From Halobellus sp. Atlit-31R (GTDB lineage: Archaea; Halobacteriota; Halobacteria; Halobacteriales; Haloferacaceae), in contig QPLR01000004.1 in the NCBI GenBank assembly GCA_003665935.1, positions 248,001-312,000 of the forward strand: 64,000 nucleotides of DNA, read 5' to 3'. Numbering within the stretch: position 1 is the stretch's first letter; each line of letters starts with the position of its first letter. The notes under the pieces are model-generated. The model ran no database searches, was not told where the DNA came from, and saw only the letters and a program-made list of their open reading frames with translations. Below, piece by piece: positions 51,298 through 59,473 of this stretch. A program made the position numbers and the translations under genes.

Positions 51298-52278
51298 ATG
51301 AACTGGGAGAGAGTCCAGCAGAACGCGACGCGTCTTCGGACGGGATTTCTGCCGGCCGACCTCCTCGCGACCGGCCTGTTCGCTGCGGTCGCGTATCTGC
51401 TCGTCGCTGTCGTGTCGGGGGGCGTCCTCAGGGTGGTCGCCGCGGGCGTCCTCCTGTGGTACCTGCCGGGCTACGTCACCGTCGCGGCGCTCTTTCCGCG
51501 GCGCGACACGACCGACAGCGGGACGCGACGGCTCTCGCTGCGACAGCGCGCCGGACTCGCCATCGGCGTGAGTCTGTTCGTCCTCGTGCTTTTGGGGCTG
51601 TTCGTCGGCGCCGTCGCGGCTCGTTTCACGCCGGACGTGGTCGCGCAGACGGTCGTGAGCTACGTTGTCCTCGGGGGCGCGCTCGCGGCGCTTCGACGGT
51701 ATCGCGTGCCGCCGCGGGAGCGTTTTGCCCTCCCGCTGGGCTCGTGGCTCGACGAGGGCGTCGACGCGGTTACCACCGGCTCGCTGCTGAACCGCGTCCT
51801 CACCGTCGGATTGATCTGTAGCGTGCTGCTGGCCGCCGGGACCTTCGCTTTCGCCGCCGGTGCCGGATCCGCCGGACAGCCCTACACCGGATTTTATCTC
51901 TTGACGGCCGATGGAAACGGCGAATACGTCTCGGGGGGCTACCCTGAGGAGATGACAGAAGGGAACGCGACGACGCTCGCGTACGGGATCGACAACGGCG
52001 AGTCGGAGCCGATGGAGTACGTCGTCGTCGTGACGCTCGAACGGGTCGTCGAGACCGACGGCGCACAGACGGTGATCGAACGCGAGGAGTTAGACCGGAG
52101 CGTGGTGCAGGTCGGGGAGAACGAGCGCAACCTGCGAAACCAGACGGTCCAGCCGGGCTTGGTCGGTGAGAACCTCCGGCTGGGGTTCTATCTCTACCGC
52201 GGCGACGCGCCGGACCGACCCGACGCGGAGTCGGCGTACCGCCATCTACACATCTGGACGACGGTGAATCCCGCGTAG
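51298..52278 (+). CDS. DUF1616 membrane protein
   Basis: A 326-residue protein. The first half has four to five transmembrane helices with the family-typical LWYLPGYVTVAALFPR motif near residue 55. The second half, after the helix ending near residue 187, is an extracytoplasmic beta-domain with YTGFYLLTADGNGEYVSGGY. DUF1616 proteins are common in archaeal surface-glycan loci but uncharacterised. The next gene starts 2 bases after its stop. Confidence 0.85.
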   Translation: MNWERVQQNATRLRTGFLPADLLATGLFAAVAYLLVAVVSGGVLRVVAAGVLLWYLPGYVTVAALFPRRDTTDSGTRRLSLRQRAGLAIGVSLFVLVLLGLFVGAVAARFTPDVVAQTVVSYVVLGGALAALRRYRVPPRERFALPLGSWLDEGVDAVTTGSLLNRVLTVGLICSVLLAAGTFAFAAGAGSAGQPYTGFYLLTADGNGEYVSGGYPEEMTEGNATTLAYGIDNGESEPMEYVVVVTLERVVETDGAQTVIEREELDRSVVQVGENERNLRNQTVQPGLVGENLRLGFYLYRGDAPDRPDAESAYRHLHIWTTVNPA

Positions 52279-52280
52279 CG

Positions 52281-52850
52281 ATGTGGCCCTGGGAACACGC
52301 CGCCGTCGGCTATCTCGCCTGTTCTGTCTTCGTGCATCTGTTCTATCGGCGTTCGCCGTCGGGGCGCGAGGCCCTGCTCGTGGTGGCCGCGTCGCTCGTG
52401 CCGGATCTGATCGACAAGCCGCTGGGGTGGGAGTTCCACGTGTTCAGCTCCGGGTACGGCGTCGCCCACTCGGTGTTTTTCGCCGCGCCGCTTGCGGTCG
52501 GCGTCGTGTCTCTCGCGCGGCGGTACGAGCGCACGTCTCTCGGCGTGGCGTTCGGGATCGGCTACGTGAGTCATCTCCCGGGCGACCTCCTCGTCAGCTA
52601 CCTCTACACGGGAGACCTCCAACTCGCGCGCGTCCTCTGGCCGCTGCGCTCGGTCGAAACGGCCTACTCTGAGGGCTTCACCGGAACGTTGCAGGAGTAT
52701 CTGGTCGAGTATCTTCGGGCGATAGCCGCCGGCGAGCTCAGCGCCGCTGCCCTCGTCGGCCTCGGTGCGCTCGGAGTGTGTCTCCTCGTCTGGCTCCTCG
52801 ACGGCGCGCCGGGCGTCCGCGAGGGTCTCGCTGCGCTCACCCCTCGTTGA
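52281..52850 (+). CDS. Membrane-bound metal-dependent hydrolase (YdjM-like)
   Basis: A 189-residue protein with four or five hydrophobic segments. Conserved polar residues in the membrane include HAAVGYL at the start, SLVPDLIDKPLG near residue 39 and GVAHSVFF near residue 59. Together with SHLPGDLLV near residue 98 these make the His/Asp pattern of the YdjM-like metal-dependent hydrolase family. The substrate is unknown. It is translationally coupled to the DUF1616 gene. Confidence 0.8.
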   Translation: MWPWEHAAVGYLACSVFVHLFYRRSPSGREALLVVAASLVPDLIDKPLGWEFHVFSSGYGVAHSVFFAAPLAVGVVSLARRYERTSLGVAFGIGYVSHLPGDLLVSYLYTGDLQLARVLWPLRSVETAYSEGFTGTLQEYLVEYLRAIAAGELSAAALVGLGALGVCLLVWLLDGAPGVREGLAALTPR

Positions 52851-53033
52851 CGGCTCGCCTCTCAGTGCAGGAAGCGGACCGTCTAACGCTGCTGCGCGAA
52901 ATCGGCGGTTTGACCCGGCTACGACGGGCTAGGGGCTGTCTGCCGCGGGGATGATCCCGCCTACTCCGCCGGCGGGATGGAGCACGCGACCGAGCACACG
53001 TTCCGAAGGGGTCCAGTACCGGGAAACGCGACC

Positions 53034-53043
53034 CATAACAAAG
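53034..53043 (+). promoter_or_regulatory. CATAACAAAG element upstream of the DegT aminotransferase
   Basis: An exact copy of the recurring element, 107 bases before ATG 53150. If it is a TATA-type box, transcription would begin near 53065-53070 and the message would have a leader of about 80 bases. Confidence 0.4.
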
Positions 53044-53149
53044 CCCGAATCGGCGTATGAGCTGCGTGAGAAGTGGCTATGATGACGATACCTGAATTCC
53101 GCACGCGCGACAGCGTCGACGACCGAGCCCGCCGGACGACCCGCCAGTG

Positions 53150-54235
53150 ATGAGCATCCCGATAGCCGCACCGGACGTTGGCCTCGGCGGACTGAGCGAA
53201 CTGATCGAGACGGTCGAGACGGAGCGACTCGCCGACGGGCCGCGCGTCCGCGCGTTCGAGGCGGCGTTCGCCGACTACTGCGAGCAGTCTCACGGCGTCG
53301 CGACTGCGAACGGCACGACGGCGCTGCACGCCGCGCTCCGCGGGCTCGGCATCGGGCCGGGCGACGCCGTCGTGACGACGCCCTTTTCGTTCGTCGCGAC
53401 CGCGAACGCGATCAGGCTCTGCGGCGCGGAACCGGTGTTCGCCGACGTCGATCCGACGACGTTGAATCTGGATCCCGAGGCCGTCCGCGAAGCGATCGCG
53501 GCCCACGACGGTGAGGTCAGCGCGATTCTCGCAGTTCACCTCTACGGACTGCCCGCGCCGATGGACGAACTGCGGTCGGTCGCCGACGCCCACACGGTCC
53601 CGCTGATCGAGGACGCCGCGCAAGCACACGGGGCGACGCAGGCGGGAACACCGGTCGGCGCGCTCGGAGACGTGGCCTGTTTCTCGTTCTATCCGACCAA
53701 GAATATGACGACTGGTGAGGGTGGGATGGTGGTCACCGACGACCAGACGCTGGCTGACCGCGTCGCGCGGTTCGTCAACCACGGGCGGACAGGAACCTAC
53801 GAGCACGGCGACGTGGGGCACAACTTCCGTCTCACGAGTCTCGGCGCGGCCATCGGCCTCCAGCAACTCGAACGGCTCGACGACTTCGTCGCTGTCCGCC
53901 GGCGGAACGCCGCGCGATACGACGAGGCGCTCGCCGACCAGCCGGCGATCACGTCGCCGCCGGACCCGGACGGCGTCAGGCACGCCTATCACCAGTACAC
54001 GGTTCAGTGCGGTGCGCGGGACGCGCTCGAAGAACAACTCGCCGACGCGGGGATCGACACCGGGATCTACTATCCGACGCCGATCCACCGGCAGCCGGCG
54101 TACGCCGACGTCGACGCCTCCGCACCGGTCGCCGAGCGCGCGGCCGAGGAGGTGCTCTCGGTTCCGGTCCACCCCGACTTAGGTCGCGCCGAAGTCGAGA
54201 GAGTGGCGGACGCACTCGCGGGGTTCGAGCCGTGA
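53150..54235 (+). CDS. DegT/DnrJ/EryC1 sugar aminotransferase (WbpE-like)
   Basis: A 361-residue PLP-dependent aminotransferase acting on keto-sugar nucleotides. The PLP-binding Lys is in CFSFYPTKNMTTGEGG near residue 184. TANGTTALHAALRGLGIGPG near residue 50 binds the cofactor phosphate, and LIEDAAQAHGA near residue 150 holds the Asp that contacts the ring nitrogen. Its stop overlaps the GTG start of the dehydrogenase gene. With that gene and those at 61671 and 62267 it matches the Wbp/Wlb set, where this enzyme would aminate a UDP-3-keto sugar acid. ATG 53150 was used; GTG 53147 is the alternative. Confidence 0.88.
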   Translation: MSIPIAAPDVGLGGLSELIETVETERLADGPRVRAFEAAFADYCEQSHGVATANGTTALHAALRGLGIGPGDAVVTTPFSFVATANAIRLCGAEPVFADVDPTTLNLDPEAVREAIAAHDGEVSAILAVHLYGLPAPMDELRSVADAHTVPLIEDAAQAHGATQAGTPVGALGDVACFSFYPTKNMTTGEGGMVVTDDQTLADRVARFVNHGRTGTYEHGDVGHNFRLTSLGAAIGLQQLERLDDFVAVRRRNAARYDEALADQPAITSPPDPDGVRHAYHQYTVQCGARDALEEQLADAGIDTGIYYPTPIHRQPAYADVDASAPVAERAAEEVLSVPVHPDLGRAEVERVADALAGFEP

Positions 54236-55182
54236 CGGTTCCGGTCGGCGTGCTCGGGGTGGGCAGTATGGGTCGGCACCACGCCCGAGTGTATCACGAG
54301 CTGACCGACGCCCGACTCGTCGGCGTCGCCGACGCCGATCCCGAGACGGCCGCGGCGGTCGCCGAGCAGTACGACACCGTCGCGCTGGACACCGACGAGC
54401 TGCTGGAGCGAGCGGCAGCGGTGTCGGTCGCCGTGCCGAGTCGCTTCCACCGCGAGATCGGAACGACGGCGCTGGAGGCGGGCGTACACACGCTCGTCGA
54501 GAAGCCGCTCGCGCCGACGGTCGCGGAGGCCGAGGCGATGGTCGAGGCCGCCGAGAGGGCCGACGTGACGTTGCAGGTCGGCCACATCGAGCGGTTCAAC
54601 CCGGCGGTCGCCGCAGTCGAGGAGTTCGTCGGCGAGCTCGACATCGTCGGCGTCGAGGCGCGCCGGCTCGGCCCGCCGGTGGGCGACGAGCGCGACGTGA
54701 CCAACGACGTCGTGCTCGACCTGATGATCCACGACATCGACATCGTCCGCTCGCTCGTCGATAGCGAGATCACGACCGTGAGCGCCACTGGCAGCCCCGA
54801 CGTCGAATACGTCACCGCGTCGGTCCAGTTCGAGAACGACGTCGTCGGGTCGCTCACCGCGAGTCGGACGACGCAGCAGAAGGTGCGCGAACTCGCGCTC
54901 ACGGCGACAGACTGTCTGGTGACGATCGACTACATCGACCGGACGGTGTCGATCAGCCGCCGCAACAGGCCCTCCTACCTGACGGAGGACGGTGACCTGC
55001 GCTACCGCAGCGAGCGGGTCGTCGAGCGGCCGACCGTCGACAACGGCGAACCGCTGAAGAAGGAGATCGAAGCCTTTCTCCGCGCCGTCGAACGCGGGAC
55101 CGAGCCCGTCGTCACCGGGGTCGACGGCATCGAGGCGCTCTCGCTCGTCAGTCGCGTGCAGGACGCGATCCGAGAGCGCTGA
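54232..55182 (+). CDS. Gfo/Idh/MocA family dehydrogenase (WbpB/WlbA-like)
   Basis: A 316-residue NAD-dependent oxidoreductase. The N-terminal Rossmann fold is VGVLGVGSMGRHHARVY. The catalytic Lys is in VEKPLAPTVAEA near residue 88, and LMIHDIDIVRSL near residue 165 carries the second catalytic His. It starts with GTG overlapping the aminotransferase stop. In the Wlb pathway this enzyme oxidises C3 of UDP-GlcNAcA, supplying the keto-sugar to the adjacent aminotransferase. Confidence 0.87.
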   Translation: MTVPVGVLGVGSMGRHHARVYHELTDARLVGVADADPETAAAVAEQYDTVALDTDELLERAAAVSVAVPSRFHREIGTTALEAGVHTLVEKPLAPTVAEAEAMVEAAERADVTLQVGHIERFNPAVAAVEEFVGELDIVGVEARRLGPPVGDERDVTNDVVLDLMIHDIDIVRSLVDSEITTVSATGSPDVEYVTASVQFENDVVGSLTASRTTQQKVRELALTATDCLVTIDYIDRTVSISRRNRPSYLTEDGDLRYRSERVVERPTVDNGEPLKKEIEAFLRAVERGTEPVVTGVDGIEALSLVSRVQDAIRER

Positions 55183-55218
55183 GCGGCCGGGGTCGTCGAG
55201 AGCCGCCCGGTCGCGCCC

Positions 55219-58122
55219 TCAATCGCGGAACCGCCTCGCGGCGACGACGCCCGCCAGGACCGCAACGAGAGCCGCGACCGCCCCGAATCCGTCGATCGTT
55301 TCTGTCGTGGTCGATTCCGTCGGCGTCGCGCTCTCGTTCGCGTCAGTTCCGGGATCGGTCACGGTGACCTGATAGCGATCCCCGTTCACCGACACGGTGT
55401 ACGTTCCGGGGGCCTCGAACTGCTGAGTGAGCCGGGCAGTCGACGTCTCTCCGGGAGGCACGCGAACCGCTTCGACGTCGGTGACCGATCCGGCGACGGT
55501 GAGTTCAGCCCGGTACTCGCCGGGGACGTTCCCGTCGTTGTACACTGACACGACGACGGTCGCCTCGTCACCGGGTTCGATCCGTGAGGTTTCCAGCTCC
55601 GTGTCTGTGACCTGGAAGTTCGTCCTCGACGGCCAGACGCTCGAGACGGCGAACGCCTCGCCCGCCGTGATACCGATCCCTTCCGCGGCCGGGACAGTTA
55701 CCGTGACTGCCCTGGTGGCGTTGGTCCGCGGCGGGAGCGTCGCGGAGACGTTCGCTCGAACGTCGCCGTCGATTCGCACCGGGATCGTCTTGCTGGCCGG
55801 GATCGGTGCGGGGTTTCGGAGTTTCAGCGTGATGTTGAACGGGCGACCGGCGACGCCGTGCGGCGCTTCGATGTCGGTGACGACGATGGTCGAGGCCATC
55901 TCGGACTCCGCGGGAGCCGGGGTACCAGCGGCGGACGAACCGCCGCTACCACCGCCGCCACCGCCGCCACCGCTCGGCGCACCGCCACCGCTCGGCGAGT
56001 CGTCGTCGCTACCGCCACCGCTCGGCGCACCGCCGCTACCGCTTCCGGGTGAGCCGCCGGTACCGCCGCTCGGGGTGTCGTTCGACTCGTCGTCGTCGGC
56101 GGTCACGTTGATCGTCGCGTTAGCGGTGTCGGTCGCTCCGCTCTCGTTCGTGACTGTGAGTCTGACGTCGTAGGCTCCGGTGGCGTTGTACGTGTGTTGG
56201 ACGGTCTCGCCCGTCGCTGTCTCGTTGTCGTCGAGCGTCCAGTTGTACGCCGTGACGTTCCCCGTGGAGTTGCTACCGTCGAGGGTGACCGACTCGTCGA
56301 CCGCCGTCTCGGCTGGAGCTCCGATCCGCGCAGTCAGCCCCGAGTCGGCGGGACGCGCCTCGACCGTCGTCGTCGCCTGCGCTCGATAGCCGTCGGAGCC
56401 GACGACGGTCAGCGTGACCGGATACTCGCCGGGAGTCCGGTAGGAGTGTCGGACGGCCGGACCGCTCGCGGTCGAGTTGTCTCCGAACGCCCAGTCGTAG
56501 GCCGCGACCGGCCCGGCCGACGGCGTCCCGTTGAACCGGACCGGCTCGTTGACGGTTGTCGTGCCGGGAGTCGCGTCGAAAGCCGCCTGGACAGGGCCGC
56601 CGACCGAGATATTCGTCGCGGCAGTGTCTGACTGCCCCGTGTCGTCGGTGACAGTGAGTGAGACGGTGTACTCCCCGGTGGTCTCGTAGGTGTGCCGGGC
56701 GGTCGGGCCGGTGGCGGTCCCACCGTCGCCGAAGGACCAGTTGTACGCCGTGACGTTCCCCGTCGACTCGCTGGCGTCGAAGGTCACCGTTTCGTTGCGG
56801 GCGATCGGCGTCGAGAGCGGCGCGATGCCCGCCGCGAGCGGTTCGAAGACGGTCACCGTCGCCGTGGCCGTCGCGGTCCGACCGATCCCGTCGGTGACGA
56901 GGAGTTCGACGGGCTGGGATCCGGCGCTCTCGAACGCGTGTTCGTACGTCGGCTCCTCAGTCGTCGCCACAGCCGTGCCGTCGACGCGCCACTCGTAGCT
57001 CGCCGGCGGTTCGCCGACGGCGCTCCCGCTGGCGTTCAGCAGGACCGATTCCCCGACGCTCGTCTCGGTCGGGAGCGTCAGCGCGGCCGTCGGGGGGTCG
57101 CCGCCGACGGGGACCGTCACGCTCGCCGTCCCGCTCCGGTTCGTCTCGTCGACGGCAGTCACCGAGGCGGTGTACGAGCCGGTCGAGGCGAAGGCGTACT
57201 CGAACGTCGGCTCGTCGGTGACTGCTTCGGGCGCGTCGTCGCCGACGACGTCCCAGCGGTACTCGCGGATCGAACTGTCGGAGTCGGACGCGTTCGCGTC
57301 GAGCGTGACCGTTTCGTTGACGGCCGCCGCGGCGGGCGTCGCCGACAGACCGAGCTCCAGTCGCGAGCGGTCCGCACACCCGCCCCGGCGGATCGAAATC
57401 GGATCGCCGAGGCTGTCCAGCGACACGCGCTCGAAGCCGTCGCCGCTCGCGTCGATCAGCTGCCACGACGTGATCTCGCCGTCCCGCCGCTCGGAGGACG
57501 GTTCGATGTCGGCCGCGTCGTTGAACGCGGGGTCGATTCGAATCACCGACTCGTTGTCGATGCCAGTGAACACGGCCCCGTCGGTCCGGTTGTCGGCCCA
57601 CACCCAGTCGAGGTCGCTCTCGGCGTCGTTGTGGCTGAAGGAGTCGGTCTGCTCGGCGTAGTTGTCGTCCTCGACGACCCACTCGCCGGCTGCCGGGAGG
57701 CCGCTCACGTCGAACGACGCGACGCCGCCGTTCGTTCCGTCGTCTGCGGCGGCGTAGCGGTCGTGTACGATCACGAGACTCGTGCCGTCGGGGCCCTGGT
57801 GGAACAGCAGGATGCTCGTGTCGTCCTGCTGGTAGTCGACGGTGCCGTGGGAGCTGTAAGTGTAGCTGTACGGCTCGGTCGAGGGAGAGCGGTAGTCGTA
57901 GAACCCGGTGGCGTTTTGGCCGCTCTCGACGGCGTTCACCACGCGGCAGGTCTCACCCTGTTGAACGGCGATTTCACCACCTTCGTCGGCGACCGCGACG
58001 CCGGACAGCAGCGACACGACGAGCACCGTGCTCACCAGTGTCGCGACGCCGGCGCGGCGGATCCAGCGTCGGCGAGCGTTGCGGGCGCGGTCTCTCGACG
58101 ACTGCGGATCGGAGTCACGCAT
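55219..58122 (-). CDS. Large secreted multi-PKD surface protein with PGF-CTERM-like anchor
   Basis: A 967-residue exported protein. A signal peptide covers about residues 15-45. An N-terminal domain of about 230 residues precedes five PKD/Ig-like domains (about 240-640), each marked by the Asn/Trp turn (AYNWSFGDGGTATGP, AYDWAFGDNSTASGP, AYNWTLDDNETATGE). A Gly/Ser/Pro linker, a last beta-domain (about 705-900) and a tail IDGFGAVAALVAVLAGVVAARRF follow. The tail resembles a PGF-CTERM archaeosortase signal with Asp in place of Pro. It is convergent with the dehydrogenase gene. It probably binds or organises the cell-surface layer. Confidence 0.85.
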   Translation of the reverse strand: MRDSDPQSSRDRARNARRRWIRRAGVATLVSTVLVVSLLSGVAVADEGGEIAVQQGETCRVVNAVESGQNATGFYDYRSPSTEPYSYTYSSHGTVDYQQDDTSILLFHQGPDGTSLVIVHDRYAAADDGTNGGVASFDVSGLPAAGEWVVEDDNYAEQTDSFSHNDAESDLDWVWADNRTDGAVFTGIDNESVIRIDPAFNDAADIEPSSERRDGEITSWQLIDASGDGFERVSLDSLGDPISIRRGGCADRSRLELGLSATPAAAAVNETVTLDANASDSDSSIREYRWDVVGDDAPEAVTDEPTFEYAFASTGSYTASVTAVDETNRSGTASVTVPVGGDPPTAALTLPTETSVGESVLLNASGSAVGEPPASYEWRVDGTAVATTEEPTYEHAFESAGSQPVELLVTDGIGRTATATATVTVFEPLAAGIAPLSTPIARNETVTFDASESTGNVTAYNWSFGDGGTATGPTARHTYETTGEYTVSLTVTDDTGQSDTAATNISVGGPVQAAFDATPGTTTVNEPVRFNGTPSAGPVAAYDWAFGDNSTASGPAVRHSYRTPGEYPVTLTVVGSDGYRAQATTTVEARPADSGLTARIGAPAETAVDESVTLDGSNSTGNVTAYNWTLDDNETATGETVQHTYNATGAYDVRLTVTNESGATDTANATINVTADDDESNDTPSGGTGGSPGSGSGGAPSGGGSDDDSPSGGGAPSGGGGGGGGSGGSSAAGTPAPAESEMASTIVVTDIEAPHGVAGRPFNITLKLRNPAPIPASKTIPVRIDGDVRANVSATLPPRTNATRAVTVTVPAAEGIGITAGEAFAVSSVWPSRTNFQVTDTELETSRIEPGDEATVVVSVYNDGNVPGEYRAELTVAGSVTDVEAVRVPPGETSTARLTQQFEAPGTYTVSVNGDRYQVTVTDPGTDANESATPTESTTTETIDGFGAVAALVAVLAGVVAARRFRD

Positions 58123-58483
58123 CGGCCACACCCCTCGCTCCGGCCGATGTCCGGCGCCGGACGGTCTCGGATGCGACTCCGATCGTCGGGTCGGCGCGGC
58201 ACGGGCGGCCCGTGAGGCGTCGTCCGCGTCCGGCAGGCGTCGTCGGAGATCGAGACGGTGACCCGTTCCTGTGCGTTCGCCACGTCGTCGGTCGCTCGAT
58301 GACAGCGTACATAATCTGGATCCCGAACCGCCGCAGTCGGGGTTCGTACCGGATGCAACGCCCTCGCGGAGGCATTGTTATGTCCAGCAAAAACGGGGAC
58401 AGCGCCGGTACGAGGTGGCTTATGAAGGCACAGAGACCGTCTCGTAGCTCGGCAGGTGCGGTCAGCGAGCCATCGGCGGGCGG
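58123..58483. other. Intergenic region upstream of the PKD protein gene
   Basis: About 360 bases with no credible gene. It contains the perfect 14-base palindrome GTCCGGCGCCGGAC (58149-58162) just upstream of the PKD start. CATAACAATG on the minus strand (58373-58382) would imply a long leader if it is the promoter. Confidence 0.45.
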
Positions 58484-59473
58484 TCACCGGAGTCGACGAT
58501 ACATTTCGGCGGCGAGCGTCATCGCGACGCCGCTGCGCTCGAGTTCGTAGTACGTGGCGACGTCGGGAGCGAACTTCGCTTTGTACTCACAGAGCCGCTC
58601 GTCGTTCGCACCGACGAGGTCGTAGCGGCCGTAGCCGCGCTCGACGCCCTGGCGGATGACGTGCCAGTCGAGAAGGTCCTGAGCGGGCACGGACGCCGCG
58701 AAGTCGACGACGCTCTGCCAGCGATAGAGGGTGTCGTCCCCGAAAAGAACGATCGTCCCGCCGACGAACTCGCCGTCGACGGTGCAGACGTACGAGTCCA
58801 TCCGATCCGGGAGCGCTCTGGCGAGGTCCCGGACGAACGGCGTCGTCACCCCGTAGTAGACATTCTGCTCGGCGTGCCGCTCGTGAGCGTGCTCGACGAC
58901 GCGGTGCATCCCGTCGGAGCCGGCGGCGGTGATCCGGTAGCTCTCGTCGTCCGCGTTGCGGACGTTCGAGCGGAGGTCGCTGCTGGCCGCCTGCAGAATC
59001 TCGTCGGGGGAGCGGTCCAAATCGACTTGGTACGTGTAGCGCGGGCGCGGATCGAAGTCCGCCCAGAGGAACGGCCGCGGGTCCTCGTAGGACGGCGGGG
59101 TTCGGATGTTGACGTATCGCGGGGCGAGCTCCTCGTCGAGCCACTCCATCGCGCGCTCGACGAATCTGCGGTGGGTCTTCTCCCGTCGCCGCTGTTTGGC
59201 GCTCGAATCGCTGAGGAAGATCGGCCCGAGGTAGCTGATCTTCCGCCCAGGCGGTGGCGAAAACGCAGCGGTGACCGGTCCCTTCTGTAGTTCGAATACC
59301 GGCAGCAGCCCCACCGGTTCCTGGCCTTTGTAGCCGACAAGCGGGTGGAGCGTCGTATCGGTGTGCGTCGCGAACACGTCGAGCGTGGCGCGCCGATGGA
59401 ACGGCGTCGCCTTCGTCGTCTGGTCGAGCAGCGCGTTCCACTCGTCGTCGACGGGACGGACCTCCACGTTCAT
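58484..59473 (-). CDS. FemAB/GNAT-like acyltransferase
   Basis: A 329-residue protein with the FemAB-type double GNAT layout. The first half contains PFHRRATLDVFATHTDTTLHP and GYKGQEPVGLLPVF; the second has RYTYQVDLDRSPDEIL and the GTIVLFGDDTLYRWQS strand-loop. Relatives in exopolysaccharide loci transfer an acyl or aminoacyl group to a glycan. No catalytic residue is obvious. Its start overlaps the stop of the alkaline-phosphatase-like gene by 4 bases, so the two act together. Confidence 0.8.
   Translation of the reverse strand: MNVEVRPVDDEWNALLDQTTKATPFHRRATLDVFATHTDTTLHPLVGYKGQEPVGLLPVFELQKGPVTAAFSPPPGRKISYLGPIFLSDSSAKQRRREKTHRRFVERAMEWLDEELAPRYVNIRTPPSYEDPRPFLWADFDPRPRYTYQVDLDRSPDEILQAASSDLRSNVRNADDESYRITAAGSDGMHRVVEHAHERHAEQNVYYGVTTPFVRDLARALPDRMDSYVCTVDGEFVGGTIVLFGDDTLYRWQSVVDFAASVPAQDLLDWHVIRQGVERGYGRYDLVGANDERLCEYKAKFAPDVATYYELERSGVAMTLAAEMYRRLR

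Noticed and set aside
53056..53094. 12-codon frame between the CATAACAAAG element and the aminotransferase as a leader peptide
   Set aside because: No amino-acid run suggesting attenuation, and no terminator-like structure around it.
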